Source of the DNA: Clonostachys chloroleuca
Taxonomy: Eukaryota; Ascomycota; Sordariomycetes; Hypocreales; Bionectriaceae
DNA length: 64,000 nucleotides
Reading direction: 5' to 3'
NCBI GenBank assembly: GCA_037952775.1
Contig: JBANAY010000003.1
Span: forward strand, 23,994,001 to 24,058,000
This document shows positions 24,900 to 37,057 of this stretch, piece after piece; the first letter of the stretch is position 1, and each line of letters starts with the position of its first letter. Under the pieces are notes generated by a model. The model saw only the letters and a program-made list of their open reading frames with translations. It did no database searches and had not been told where the DNA came from. The translations under genes and the position numbers were made by a program.

Positions 24900-26700
24900 T
24901 TCCTGACCCAGCCCTAGAGGCACTATTTGAGGTTTCTGACGATGTGGAGTTATACATCCGGGTTGATAAAGCCCAACGCGAGCAGCCCGTTAACTGCACC
25001 TATCGCCCGTCAAAGCCAGCAACCGAGTAACACGGCACACGCTTTATACCCTTTATAATTAGCTTTATTCGCAAACTATATATTATACAGCTGCTATTAA
25101 CACCCTTATTACTTTTCCAAGCCTTTATACCTGAATCCCTAGCAAATTTATAGGCTAGCTATATAAATCTCAACCTTCTAGCTAATAAGGTAAGTAATTG
25201 AGCTAGGTTTAAAGCCAGCTCTTCCAACTATATATACAAAAGTAAGCTAATAGTTAAGACATCTAGGCTATCTCCTCTAAGCAAGTATATCTCTTACTTA
25301 GGGTCTTAATTTATATAGGAAATTACCCTGAAAAGCAGCTATAAGGCTATTAGGGTACTTCCAAGCGTAAGAAGATAAAGCCGATCTATCCTATTAAGCA
25401 GTTCCTGAGCTTCAAGACCTTTGAACAGCTTTATTATACCTTCCAGCCTTATAACCTAAGGGTCAGTTACAAGAGCTCTTTTGACCGTATTTATAAGTAG
25501 TCTGAAGTTATATAATAAGCCTCTCTTAAATTCTGGATCCCAGGTATAAATATAGCTGTAGATAAGTATATTTAGTACTTTAAGAGCAGAGCAATTAAGA
25601 AGGTTATTATCAAGTTAAAGCTAACGCTAGAAGGGTTTAAAATCTGGGCTGTAGCTAAAGCTGGCTATTTCCTCTCATAGCTACTATACTTACCTCAGAA
25701 GGTATTTAACTCTATTAATAAGAAAGAGCTTCGAATAAGGAAGAGGAAAAGAGATAGTAAATACAGCCTTAATCCGATATAAGCCGTAGTAGTTAACCTA
25801 GTAAAACAGCTGCCTCCAGCTATTTATTATATCTTCTTAGATAACCTCTTTTTAAGCCCGGACCTCTTTATCGTTCTTAAAGGTTTAAGGGTCAGGGCTA
25901 CAGGTACCTGCTGAACTAACTATAGTATCTTTAAAGGTCTTATACAGCTGAAAAAAGCAGATAATAACAGCTAGCTTTATTAGAATTAGGATCAGGTTGA
26001 GATAGTTCTAATACCAGATAATAAGGTTAATTAACCTAGGAATCCCCTGCCTAGTAAATCCCCTACTAATAGCTTCTTAGGTTAATCAAATCGCTTGGAA
26101 GGATAATACCCTTATACTATTCCTTTCTACAGTCTACGAAGGCTCTGAGATAATAACCCGGCTTAGGAAGCGGCCGATAATAATACACACTCGAGTATAT
26201 ACTATTAAGCAATATTTTAGTACAGAGCTAGTTAAAGAGGCTCCTATTCTATCTATATCTGCTGATTATAATAATTATATAGGAGCAGTAGATAGAGGTA
26301 ATCAGCTATAAAGCTAAGAGGGATTCGAATACTGAATTAATAAGGGACCTTAGTATATATTAGTATAGGGATTTCTACTTAAAGTTACTCTTTATAATAG
26401 CTTCTTACTATAGAAGAATAGCCAGTCAAATTGGAAGCCGCTCCGGACCTTATATAAGTAGTAGGAGCAGATTTCTTACAATCTCCTAACAATATACGGC
26501 TATAAGAGCGATCTCCGTCAGAAATACCGTACAGGAGACATAACTACAGCTATTTCACAGCATAATCGCGTCTTTAAGCAGTCTCCATCTCAATACCTAG
26601 CCTGCAAGGGTGTCCGTTGTAGCGAGGAACGCGAAAAGCCCCTTGCACCGGCTTCATCAGGCAGCTCGAACCGACGTCCCTCAATCGCGTTCTCGCTGTA
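24900..26700 (+). pseudogene. piggyBac-like transposase relic
   Basis: Conceptual translation in the + direction, with many TAG/TAA, gives the block order of fungal piggyBac-type DDE transposases. An N-terminal start lies around 24950. K-L-T-L-E-G-F-K-I-W is followed by A-K-A-G-Y-F-L-S near 25640-25670. D-N-L-F-L-S-P-D-L-F comes near 25840 and A-T-G-T-C-x-T-N-Y near 25910. D-Y-N-N-Y-I-G-A-V-D-R-G-N-Q-L lies near 26265-26310 (the D-D-Y-N-x-x-M-G-G-V-D block). A Cys-containing tail (C-K-G-V-R-C) follows near 26600. It is moderately RIPed: stops are frequent but CpG sites survive. The termini and TTAA duplications were not located. Confidence 0.7.
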
Positions 26701-27017
26701 AGACATGCAAAGCCGCTCTTTGTAACCGTCAGTATTGTTGGGACTTCTACCATAGGCTAATTTAGTATAAGAGAGCATGTACCTTTTATCCGAGACTTTT
26801 CCGGGCCTGTCGAGCCAATCAAACCCCTGCAAATCCCTGTCGGGTACAAACTGTAGTCTTAGGGGCACCAAGGAGATAAAGCACGGCCTCACCGCCTCTA
26901 AGTTGGTCACTAACCTTATACTCACATCGCGCAAAGTTTCACACAATCCACAACTTGCCACTCATGCCTACCTCTACTTACCTACATACCCACCAAGATC
27001 AGGATACCAAGATCAGG

Positions 27018-28058
27018 ATGCCACGTATGAATCTAGGCCTTCCCTACGGCAATTGTAGCCTCCAGTCTCCCCCGTGCCTGGTTGGTTTTCAAAGCCCCAG
27101 CCTCCTCCGCTGTGGTGGATGCCATGCCGTTAAATATTGCGGACAGGCGCACCAGAAAACCGACCGACGCAGGCACAAGGCCCAATGCATCCCAATCAAA
27201 CAAACAAGAGACAAGATGTCAGAGGAAGAGGCAAAGCTGCGGGCCAACCCTGGCGCGGACACGGACGGGAACCCTTTCGACAACATCGTGGGCCTTTTCT
27301 GGTTTTTCCAGAGCACTCGCCCTTATATGCAAGCTCGCTTTGACTATATCACTTCCATCCTCAACGTCCGCACCGGCGAAGCAGTCGAAATCGCCCTCGA
27401 TCATTCCCTCGATCTGCTTCGGCTCTGCAGGGGCGATAATTTGGGTGTTCGCTCCCATGTTCCTGCGCTGTATCTCCGCCTTGGGAGGGACCAGGATGCA
27501 TACGACTTCATCAAATGGTATGCTGACAGAGGTGACTCGAACTACAACTGGCGCGACATGAGCTTGCCGTATCTAGACATGCATGGAGAGGATACCTTTG
27601 AGGCTGTTAACGAGAAACCCCACCACGCCGACTTATCCTTCCTCATAGCCTTGACTCTTATTAAGACACGTTTGATGAAGGACTTAGAGTCCCTCCAGGT
27701 ACTCTTGCAGAACAACCCTAACGCGACAGGGGAAGCAAGGTATGACCACCTGCAGGAGGAGGCGATGAGCGATGTACTTCTGAAACGGCCGGACGTTGTT
27801 GCGCAAGACAACTACGAAGAAACAATCGCCGAGCTACGGCGCCAGGTGCTCCAGCTCTACAGATTGGTCAAGGGAAAGAACCCACACTTCTGGCCGGGCA
27901 TTATGAATCCGGTCCTGTTCGCTTACAGTATGCCGGGGATTTACACCCCGGGTTCAAGAGAAGAGGCTGTGCTTGTGTTTCGAAACTCGTGGTATTCATG
28001 GTCGGAAACGGAGCCGGCCATACAGTTTATCAGAGGAGTGATAGGTAGCGATACGTAA
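27018..28058 (+). CDS. MYND-type zinc-finger protein
   Basis: About 346 residues from the ATG at 27018; an in-frame ATG at 26955 is possible, but the added residues are low-complexity and the finger lies at the N-terminus from 27018. The MYND finger is at residues about 12-58: a Cys pair, then L-L-R-C-G-G-C, V-K-Y-C and a closing R-R-R-H-K-A-Q-C. MYND fingers mediate protein-protein contacts. The rest is an all-helical region of the kind found in uncharacterised fungal MYND proteins, with no SET domain. No intron is needed. Its promoter abuts the piggyBac relic. The frame is intact; the function is unknown. Confidence 0.75.
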   Translation: MPRMNLGLPYGNCSLQSPPCLVGFQSPSLLRCGGCHAVKYCGQAHQKTDRRRHKAQCIPIKQTRDKMSEEEAKLRANPGADTDGNPFDNIVGLFWFFQSTRPYMQARFDYITSILNVRTGEAVEIALDHSLDLLRLCRGDNLGVRSHVPALYLRLGRDQDAYDFIKWYADRGDSNYNWRDMSLPYLDMHGEDTFEAVNEKPHHADLSFLIALTLIKTRLMKDLESLQVLLQNNPNATGEARYDHLQEEAMSDVLLKRPDVVAQDNYEETIAELRRQVLQLYRLVKGKNPHFWPGIMNPVLFAYSMPGIYTPGSREEAVLVFRNSWYSWSETEPAIQFIRGVIGSDT

Positions 28059-29515
28059 AGTGGCAAAAATTAAAAAGTTTATATAATCTAACCAAAAGTA
28101 AACAATCTATTTTCAACTTGATTTGACTCTGAAGCCCTGAGTAAAAAGGCGAGAGCTATCTACAGAATGCAACCATGGAATTCTCTACCACCACCTCGAA
28201 CCGTTAGCGAGCGAAGTTCAGCGCAGCCATCCTGTGCAGGACGTTGATCGGCAGCACCCGCTGCTTCAAACGCGATGTAACGGGAGGGCAGCTCCATGAG
28301 GCACATCTGGGCTAGCTAATCCCCCTTCTATATGCTTCAAATAGCTCTCTGGCACCGTGACTTTCCGGTCGCGGAATGACGTGAAGAGTCTGTCAATGAG
28401 CAGTTTCATCACGGTTGCTCTAAAATAAACATGTTAAATCAAGGATCTATGCCAGGGGATTGAATAAGATTACCTTCGTTGCACTTTATTGTTTGCTTGT
28501 GGTATCGGTGGCAAGCGCTTCCTTTGTACTTGCGCTTGGATACTCTTGATTGCATCATGGACATCACTCAACACGCGCATCCGTAATCAGTGGGCTTGTT
28601 GCAGGCCTCGTTCCGGAAGATATATGCAGATATTCAAGTCCAGTCACGTTATCGGCTTCCTAAATCGGTATTTCTTTTAAATGTCTATCGTTGGGAGCAG
28701 AGGGGAATTAGCTCCGCATACCTGCTTGAGCCATGGGATTAGCATCCAAGAATATCCGTAGCTATGCAGAGGCAACGTTCCACGAAGAATGAAGAGCCAA
28801 TGAGCGTTACTTCGTTAACAGTGGGTCATGACTTGAGGCTGACTCCTGCTTACTGTGAGAACCAGCACGTTCGATAGCATTGTGCTGTAATACCGTTCTT
28901 GGGTTAATATTAACCAAGACTATCATGATTGACTGGAGACTTCCTTACTCCCGAGATAACTGCGAATTCAGCTATTAATGTAGAATTTGTACAAAAGCCT
29001 AATATTCCTTGTCGTGACCTGTGGAGCGGCCCTTGGACTAGTCAAGGTTAGATCCTTAGAGCGACAAAGAATTCGAAGAGATTTGCGTTACAAGGCGGGA
29101 TGTCTTATCCGCTCTCAATTGGATGGCCGTAAACTGGCTGCTAGTCTCGTTCTTATTTAGTACGGCAGTATCGGTCGGCATCTCAAAACAACAAATCCAC
29201 TTCTAGGATCCGTATTCTGACCAGTAGTAACTCCCTCATGATTTCAGCATCATTTCAGTATCACGGAAACTTCGGGCCGACTGCTATTTGATGACAGCCA
29301 GCAGGATCGTTCATCAAAAGGTCTCCGCTAAGAGTCCGGTTTCGTCTCCAGCTAGGGAAGGTGTAACTAAACGGAATGTCACTTCCACAAGGATCTTGTG
29401 CAGTCTTAAAGGCAAGCACTCCCACCAAAGACTGAGAGAGATAATATTAAATCTTAGCACAGTGCTATTCCTCGTCTTTATTCTTCCCGCATCCAAAAGT
29501 TTTGGTACATCCTCA
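28059..29515. other. Intergenic, no supported gene
   Basis: About 1.45 kb. A minus-strand open stretch near 28150-28440 gives a plausible peptide after a possible acceptor (T-V-M-K-L-L-I-D-R-L-F) but matches no family I know and has no defined start. The in-frame extension upstream of the methyltransferase ATG (29288-29515) is basic and repetitive and is not counted as coding. Confidence 0.45.
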
Positions 29516-30331
29516 ATGTCTCATTACGACAATATTGGCCTCAAGTATAATGCCGTCAAATCTACACCCTGGGGCCGGCCTGAGCTTTTCAACTTTAAGA
29601 AACATATTCAGCCATTTCTATCCAAGCCACAAATAAATGTCTTGGACCTCGGCTGTGGAACTGGTTTCTACACAGAACTCCTGGCAGAGTGGGGTGCCGC
29701 AACTGTTACTGCAGTAGATGTTTCCACTGCTATGCTCGCAGGAGCCAAGGCTCGTATAAGGAACAGCCGCTACGCATCCATGGTGGAGTTATTTCAAGGA
29801 GACGGTCTTAAGCCTACGGTTTATGGCCCTAAGCCTCAATCATATGATTTGATTGCTGGTGTATGGTTCTTGAATTATGCAAAAGACTTCAAGGAACTAA
29901 TATGTATGTTTTCGACTATTCGCAAAAACCTCAAACAGGGTGGCGTCTTCGTCGGCGTCTGCATGCATCCTGCGGAGGATGTGTATAATTTCATCGTCCA
30001 TCACAATTCAAAACTATGGGCAATGACTGGTCTCGAAGACATCTACCACGATAGACTTCCAGGCGACGCGGGATTTGTGTTCAAAGCGGTCTTCCATCCT
30101 CCCAAAGCTGTCAATTTTGGTCAAACTATCGAGTTTGAAGCCTATCATTTAAAGAAATCGTTGTATGAGGCAGCGGCACGGTTAGCCGGACTACAGGGCA
30201 AGCTCGAATGGCAACATTGCGAATTTTCGGATAATCTTCAAGGTGAATTAGGCGTAGATTTTGACGCGGTGAGCTGGGAACGACTACAAGCATATCCACA
30301 ATTCTCTATACTTATAATTCGCGATAGATAG
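29516..30331 (+). CDS. SAM-dependent methyltransferase
   Basis: 271 residues from the ATG at 29516 (M-S-H-Y-D-N). An upstream in-frame ATG at 29288 would add 76 residues with no match to the fold, so the internal start is preferred. The class I Rossmann methyltransferase motifs are in order: motif I V-L-D-L-G-C-G-T-G-F-Y near residue 44, an acidic V-D-V-S motif II, and D-L-I-A-G-V-W-F-L-N-Y-A (motif IV region) near residue 113, then G-G-V-F-V-G-V (post-motif). This fold methylates small molecules or proteins; the substrate cannot be told. The frame is intact without introns. The next gene converges from the right. Confidence 0.8.
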   Translation: MSHYDNIGLKYNAVKSTPWGRPELFNFKKHIQPFLSKPQINVLDLGCGTGFYTELLAEWGAATVTAVDVSTAMLAGAKARIRNSRYASMVELFQGDGLKPTVYGPKPQSYDLIAGVWFLNYAKDFKELICMFSTIRKNLKQGGVFVGVCMHPAEDVYNFIVHHNSKLWAMTGLEDIYHDRLPGDAGFVFKAVFHPPKAVNFGQTIEFEAYHLKKSLYEAAARLAGLQGKLEWQHCEFSDNLQGELGVDFDAVSWERLQAYPQFSILIIRDR

Positions 30332-30793
30332 AAGCTTCTCATATATCTAATTTCAATACTACAGAATCCATCTAGATATTCAGTTAGGTCAAACAAGTAA
30401 ATAAGGAGTTGAAATTTACTATAGTGAGAAATAAGTAAAATTAACTAATAAGAAGTACTTACTTCAGACTAATACTATATAATTCAATGTTTTGAGGTCT
30501 GCAGCGCTATTCGCCATTCTCGGATTACTTTAGATTGGAACATAATATGGGCTAGAAGCTGATGTTTCGTCTCGACTAGTATACATCGGTTGTAAAATAG
30601 CTAAATCAAAGCTCATGGCAAAAATAGAAATATACCTTCCACAAATAATCCAAGCTCAAGATAAATTCCAGGCTTGAATACATATTACATGTCTTTGAAA
30701 GTCTTGCAATAGCATTAAGGCCTTAGTAGAAATTCCAGCCTAATACTAACTAGCCCTCATGTTCTCTCAACTCGACACCTGCTCATGAAGCAT

Positions 30794-32330
30794 TCAGACA
30801 CGATCATCATTACTTCGAATAGTGTCGCTCTGTACCTGAACAATTTCGTCGTGGGTGACTGGCTCAGGATCCCGAAGGCCAGTAACCTTTGTGAGGATTC
30901 CGCAAGCGAAGATATCGCCTGAGACATTGACCATAGTGCGGAAACGGTCGATGAACCAGTCGATGGCCACGACAACTCCAAACATTCCCTGGTTATCAAT
31001 ACCAAGGGAAGTAGCAATCATAACTGTCAGGACGAGGGAAGAGGATGGGATAGGCGTAGTACCGATAGCGCAAAGAGTTGACAGAAGCACCAAGAGGATG
31101 TACTCGCCAGGATTCAGCGACTTTCCTGAGGTTTCAGCGAGGAAGACGACTACCATGGGAAAATAAATGGATGTTCCGTCCATGTTGATTAGGGTGCCCA
31201 ATGGTACAGCAAAGTCGACGACAACGTCAGGGTTGCCTCGCTCGCGACAAACGCGAAGAGTAAGTGGCATCGTACCTGCGGACGAGGCTGTGCCCCAAGC
31301 GGTAATCCAGGCTTTGGATGACTTCAACCAAACAGGGTACGGGTTCTTGCGAACAAAGGCGAAATAAATGATAGGTAGGAGAATCCAGAGGTGGATCAAC
31401 ATCGAGCTGATAGATCCGCCAATAAGGATGCCCAGGTTGGTGCCAACTTCTTCAATATCCAACTTGAACATGTTGGGCAGAATCAGATGAAACACACCAA
31501 GGGGGGCTATCTTGATGAGGAACGCGATGACCCTAGCAATCATGTCATTGACCTCGTTTACAGCATGTAAGATAGACGAATTCCCCGGCTTGATGAGGTA
31601 TCCGACGACGATCGCTATCACTAGTACGGAGAGAAGCTCGTTGTTGGCGAATGCGCCGAACACGTTGGAGGGTACAAGGGTGTCGAAGAGCGTTTGAACG
31701 ATATCATGTGGCTTACGATCCGAGCCATCTGTCCAGGCCTTGTTAGGTTTGTCGGGGTCTTCGATATCTGCTACCTGCATCAAGGGAGCCCAGACTTGAC
31801 TGGTCATAACAATGGAGAAGGCGATGGCGAAGACGGTTGTGAGTACATAGTAGCCGACAGTCCACCGACCAAGTACCTTGCCGCCACTAGTTATCTCGCG
31901 TAGAGATTGTATGGCAAGAATCATGGCGCACACGATCATTGGAATCACTTATTCTCAAATGTCAGCAAGGTCAGTGCCCGGATGATTGGGGGTATATGAG
32001 GGCTCCCTTACCAGCGGCTTGCAGGGCACGAAGCCAGAGACGTCCAGGGATCTCAAGAATCACGATAGCAGCTTCGGGGATATTGTCTGAGCCAATACCA
32101 GCTGAAACACCCAGGCCGATGGCGAGAGCAATTACAGCAGCCACAATGATTTGCGACACGTGACCAGGTTCCATCCATCTCTTATACCACGGCTTTTTGA
32201 TGTTCTCACCCTCGGCGCTTGTGGTTAAGTCAAGAGGGGGTGGTTGCTCTTGGGGAGGTGTAAAAGATGACCGATGATGAATTTTCTTGTCGTCGACGAC
32301 TTCAATAGCGCTCGTTCTAGAGTCAGCCAT
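30794..32330 (-). CDS. Dicarboxylate/amino acid:cation symporter (SDF/DAACS family)
   Basis: Plasma-membrane secondary transporter driven by Na+ or H+ gradients, moving acidic amino acids or C4-dicarboxylates. ATG at 32330; one intron at 31948-32011 (GTAAGG donor, AATAAG acceptor), which joins A-L-Q-A-A to V-I-P-M-I. 490 residues, normal for the family. The N-terminus is hydrophilic; multiple membrane segments follow. Family motifs: HP1 region S-S-A-G-T-M-P, TM7 N-M-D-G-T-S, and TM8 D-R-F-R-T-M-V-N-V-S-G-D (usually N-V-x-G-D), which carry the substrate and cation sites. The frame is intact, including the polar ligands, so a working transporter is likely. Confidence 0.9.
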
Positions 32331-34348
32331 CTTTATCGATTAATTTAGGAACGGCAAGAGTAGTTGATAGCTGTGAAGGTTGAGAAGAGCTTGGCTGCCA
32401 CGTCGCGAAGCTTGACCTGGTGGAATCTCACAGAGAGCGGTACGGAAAGAATAAGAGGAAGAAACAAGACAGGCAGAGAGGGCAGTCCTACCCAAGTGGC
32501 TATATAGGCTTCCAAAGAAGCACAGTGGAACTCCATAGGCGTAAGGATCAGACTAACTTAAGCTTATCCGGGCAAAACAAGGTTTGGTGTGCGGGGTTAT
32601 GTAGCGCTGACCCCATTGTGGAAGGGAACAGACATGGTCATTGACAAGGTGTGCCCTCATTTACTAAAGGCAAATGGTGACGAAGCACATGGTAAGACTG
32701 TGGCCTTATCTCGCCAAGAGGTAATATTACTTCTTGGCATATTCTGAAAGGAAGGTCCCAAGGTTAGTGTCTGAATCCTTGTGATATCCAACGGCCTCTG
32801 TTGGGCTGATCCGCTGTTTTCCTGACTAACCAAGACTTTCAGTTTCTCGGCATTGTCTTGGCGACGGTGGTAACTGACTTGGCTGAGACAAAGGGTGGCG
32901 ACATATGACCAGGTCAGAATAAAAGGGTCAGTGAGTGTGCTACTAAGGTGCAGTCGTCTTGTGTGCCACCAAGGTCGACCAGGGCAAGCAGGTCTACGTC
33001 GGTGGTCGAGAAGTCGTAATTCTTTGAGTACATATCCCTGCATTCGAGGTCAGAATGCTCGACCCGATGAGTCCTTTAGCATCGTACATGAAGCCGGTGT
33101 AGATAATAACGCGATATCTCACAGAATGGAGTGTCCCCAACATAATGGGCAGGAGGCGGTTTAGGCGTTGACGGAGGCCAGATGCTCGGCTTCTGCCGGT
33201 GAGTGTTTGTATGATCAGCCTATCCCTTTTCAATGTCTGTGGAGTCATCACCCATCTGTCCCGTCTTTTTGCTGGTGTTTCCTGTTGCGTCAGCATCAAT
33301 TGGTGTTATTTTCAACGATCTCTGTCATTGTAGCCAGCGCGGAAGACTACTCTGGCCGGTCGTATGTTATCTCTTCCACCGAGATTAAGCAGTAAACAAA
33401 AGCGATATCAGCCCATATAGAAGACCAACAGTCGTCTGCGATTCCTCAGTCAGGGTCTATCAGGACATCATTATGTCATCAGGTAGGTGTGAAAGGACTT
33501 GCTAAGACCACTTCTAAATTTGTTCGTAGTTGATGAAATCGGCAAAGGTGGGCAAATATCTATCATGCGTATTATGTGTCGCAGAATTACGATCTAATTC
33601 ACTGAATTCGAGAGGATTTCTCATTTGGTTTCTAATTGATTTAGTTGTGTGGGTGGTAGTAAGTAATCTGAGTAATCAACAAAAAAACCAGCAACTGGCT
33701 CCACCTGATCACGCCGGTAGATGCTGATTTCGTTCATCAAGATCCACCCAGTTTACAACTTTTTCTGCAAGCCTGCGACCTTGGTGGTGCAGCATTAGTA
33801 GCTCTTCTTATCGCTTTGTTGACAAATCCTTGTATGAAACCTGCTATAATGGTGAACACAGGCGCTGCAATAACACCTGCGACATCGGTGACCCAATTTG
33901 ATGATGTGCGTCACTTCCATTTCCACGCACATCAAGCACGCCATGAGCCAATGCTGGACAGCTTCACTTTGACCCAGAGGTCAGATTATCATCAACATGG
34001 TGACCAAGAACGATGTTTCTGCGGCCAGCGCTGTGGAAGGAATAGTCACCCTCAGTTCGGCCACCGCAGCTTCTTCTGCCGATAATGCTTTTTACCGCCA
34101 TGCTTCAAATGTCTCGCTCACCATTCATGCTCTGTCAATGCGCATCCCACACTATCAACAATCCAAACTCGTTGAATTTTGCATTCGCCTCGACAGGTAA
34201 CTGCACCCGATAAAGGGCCAGGTTTTCTGGTCGCAAATGCCTCAAATGTCTATCACTTTAGCTGAGTATCAGCTAACTCGCGGTGCGTTTCGCAATACAC
34301 CAACAGCCCTATCTTCTATCCAAACCACAAGAGAGAGGAATAAAGTAA
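32331..34348. other. Long intergenic stretch
   Basis: About 2 kb without a supported gene. Short frames around 33816-34200 are unconnected. One segment at 33997-34200 has an alanine/serine-rich start faintly like the N-termini of fungal STAND proteins, too weak to call. No repeat ends were seen. Confidence 0.45.
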
Positions 34349-34672
34349 ACCTCAGACTGTCTGACTCCATCGGTAGCTGCAACTGGAAGCAATGAGGACG
34401 CGAGTTATAGATATGAAAACTGCACAGCTTGGCGTGCTCAACTATCCGAATCAGGATTTTGCAACTACAAAGAGGATATATTTTGGAATTATGACCATCT
34501 GATGAGCGTATTCCAGCATAATTACAAGCCCACCAGAAAGAGAGAGGACGTACGATTGATGTGCATTTGGTTTATTTATGCCCCCCAAAAGGTCCGGCTC
34601 GACTTTCAGCTGCACCGCAAGCGAGAGAACCGCTATCTACGTACGACGGAGGAGTTTCAGTCATGGTTCTAG
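34349..34672 (+). pseudogene. Unrecognised open frame, probably an exon or gene relic
   Basis: A 107-codon stretch between TAA 34346-34348 and TAG 34670-34672 with balanced codon use and protein-like composition (aromatic- and Arg-rich: D-I-F-W-N-Y-D-H-L, W-F-I-Y-A-P-Q-K-V-R, Y-L-R-T-T-E-E-F). No ATG near its start, so if real it is an internal exon or a truncated remnant. I do not recognise a family. A different frame (34578-34898) overlaps its end and carries an acidic Asp/Glu-rich tail; only one of the two is likely to be real. Confidence 0.3.
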
Positions 34673-35258
34673 CCAAGTTGGAAAAATGTTTTTAGAAGAC
34701 TGCCAGAAACTGCCTTCAGAAGACAGCGAGGATGAAGACATGCTCTCTGATGGTAGTAATAATGAGGATGATAACAAGGATGCAGGGGATTTTGGCGTCG
34801 AGGACGGACAGGATGTCTCAGACAAAGATACGCAAGAGCTTATTGGGCGTGCACTGAATAATATAGAGGAGGTAGAGATAGAACAAGGAATGTATTAAGA
34901 TGAGATGTTAAGGAAAGTTTTCTTTACTAGAAGTATTTGTTATAATAAAAGTATACTGATGGTGTTCTAATACGATCCTCTTTCTATTGTAATTTTAAAT
35001 TCTTAAAAGTATATTGTGCTGCTTCCAAGGTGCATTGTTAGATTCTCGCTCCACAGCAACTTTCGGGTTAGTCCTCATACTCTCCTCCACATGCCCGAAA
35101 ACTTATGCAATCAAGAAGCTCTCCTCCACATACTGACGACCTTTTCAATCAAAAAGTCCCCTCTCTGCCGGTCTGCTTGTCATCCTCAAGTTGACGCTTG
35201 AATTAAACAACTGTTCCCTACCAACCTCCCCTCAACTCTACTGGATCAAGCTACGAGA

Positions 35259-36815
35259 ATGGGTCTTACTGACGCGGCTTCTCCGCCCTTCTTAGCGGGT
35301 GCGCTCAATACCCTCACAGCTGCTTACGCGCTCTTTTAGCAATTATATCGCCTCTACGCAGTATTTCCGGACCCTGGCACAGTCGTTTCACCTCCATCGT
35401 GCTCAAAGGGTACATATTGGCGGGTCGACGCATCCATTATGTCGACTCGCTACACAGAGAATATGGGACTGTCGTTCGGCTATCTCCCGACGAAGTAGCC
35501 ATTAGCAACCTCGAAGCTTTTTCCCAGATTCACAAGGTCGGCTCCGGATTCATAAGGTCTGCTTGGTATGATAAACTATGATTCGGCCGGGAGCCTGGTA
35601 TTTTCTTGATGCGCAATCCTCACGAGCACGCTGTCTGAAGACGACTCTTTGCACGTGCTTTAGCAACGGCTCGCTTCTGGCGCACCGGGAGCCGGAGATC
35701 AGACAGAAAGCTGAGCTCGCCGTAATAAAGATCAGAGAGGACGCGCAGGCTGGTAGCGCCGATATTCTAAAGTGGTGGACTCTCATGGCAACTGATGTTG
35801 TTGCTCACCTCTCGTTTGGAGAATCATTCCGCATGCAAGAATTGGGCAAGGTATAGCCTTTCTGGTTGATCATTATTAGTCTGAGATCTGACAGTTTTCA
35901 AAGCAAACACCTTATATTGACGCAATTCAAGCTGCCCTTCTCTGTGGAGTCGTACGAAACGAGCTGTCTTGGTTCTATCCAATCTCAAGACGTCTTCCTT
36001 TCAAAAGTACCAGGAACATAATGAACGCCGACAACATCGTTTTTGCGCAGTGCTAATGATGGGCTCAGCACGGTGAATATATTCAGTCAAATGCTTGGCC
36101 AGGCGGATGGCCAGGAAAAGACAGAAATAACAGATATTGCCGTTCGAACTGAGGCAGGGAATCTGATCGTTGCCGGCTCTGATACCACGGCAGTCACTTT
36201 GACCTATCTTATCTGGGCAGTTCTGAAGCAGCCTCAGCTTCAAGCCTCGTTGGAGCTCGAAGTTAGTGATCTAAGTCCCGACCTGACTTCTGAAGAACTG
36301 AAGAACGCTCCGCTTCTGAACAGTGTTCTTGAGGAAACTCTGCGGTTGTATGGTGCCGCACCAGGCGCACTTCCACGTGTTGTACCGGAAAAGGGGCTAT
36401 CAGTGTGTGGCTATTTCATTCCCTCGGGCATAGTTGTTAGTACTCAAGCATACACACTTCACCGTGACTCTACCATCTTTCAAGACGCACAGAGGTATAC
36501 TTGTTCATCTTCTAGCCGTATCGGGCCTAACCTTGTATCTGTATACTAACATTCTGCAGGTTCGATGGCTACAGATTTATAGACAAGTCACAAATGACAG
36601 CAGTTCAAAAGACAGCCATGTCGCCTTTTGGTGCAGGCTCTCGCATCTGCATCGGACTTCATCTGGCTTGAATGGAGCTACGACTTGGAGCGGCATTATT
36701 CTTCCGTGAATGTCGAGGAGCCAAGCTCAACACTGAGATGAATGATGAAATGATGGAAATGGATAATAGGTTCTTGATTGCTCCAAAGGGCCACTGCTGC
36801 AAAATCCAGTTGTAA
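35259..36815 (+). pseudogene. Cytochrome P450 monooxygenase, decayed
   Basis: ER-anchored haem monooxygenase of the kind found in fungal secondary metabolism. ATG at 35259; an in-frame TAG (35337-35339) stops it inside the N-terminal anchor. Readable blocks in changing frames: Y-V-D-S-L-H-R-E-Y-G-T-V-V-R near 35440; D-V-V-A-H-L-S-F-G-E-S near 35800; an intron at about 35850 (GTATAG...CTGACAG). The I-helix A-G-S-D-T-T-A follows near 36175; the ExxR helix E-E-T-L-R-L near 36335; an intron with donor at about 36496 and acceptor before 36561; and the haem loop F-G-A-G-S-R-I-C-I-G near 36640. A TGA follows the haem loop where Arg is expected (CGA to TGA). At least two frame breaks in the first half and the stops make it non-functional. 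It lies next to the gasdermin-like gene. Confidence 0.8.
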
Positions 36816-37057
36816 AGGTAGTAGTGGTAGAGTTTGTTACGCCCGGGAGAACTGGTCTCAAAGGGCCGATAGATACAATAGTTTAGCTATGATTTCCTCC
36901 ATCTTGATCAGGTCTCCACGAACGAAAGCCCAATCCAGTTTACCCTTGGGATATAAAGGCAGGCGACGGTGCGCTGTGAATGACCGTCCATGTACAAAGT
37001 GAGGCTTCCTTTGATCACACACAACTTATGCTTTGATAGCTTATGTGAGAGAGATGG

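Noticed and set aside
26590..26961. Minus-strand frame of 123 codons
   Set aside because: Overlaps the Cys-rich tail of the piggyBac relic on the opposite strand and the MYND promoter; no family pattern.
33997..34200. N-terminus of a STAND-type protein
   Set aside because: Only an Ala/Ser-rich stretch; no following NACHT or repeat domain in any frame.
36830..36960. Possible LTR start (TGTTACG at about 36835)
   Set aside because: Only seven bases match the LTR at 24354; no matching end or target duplication.
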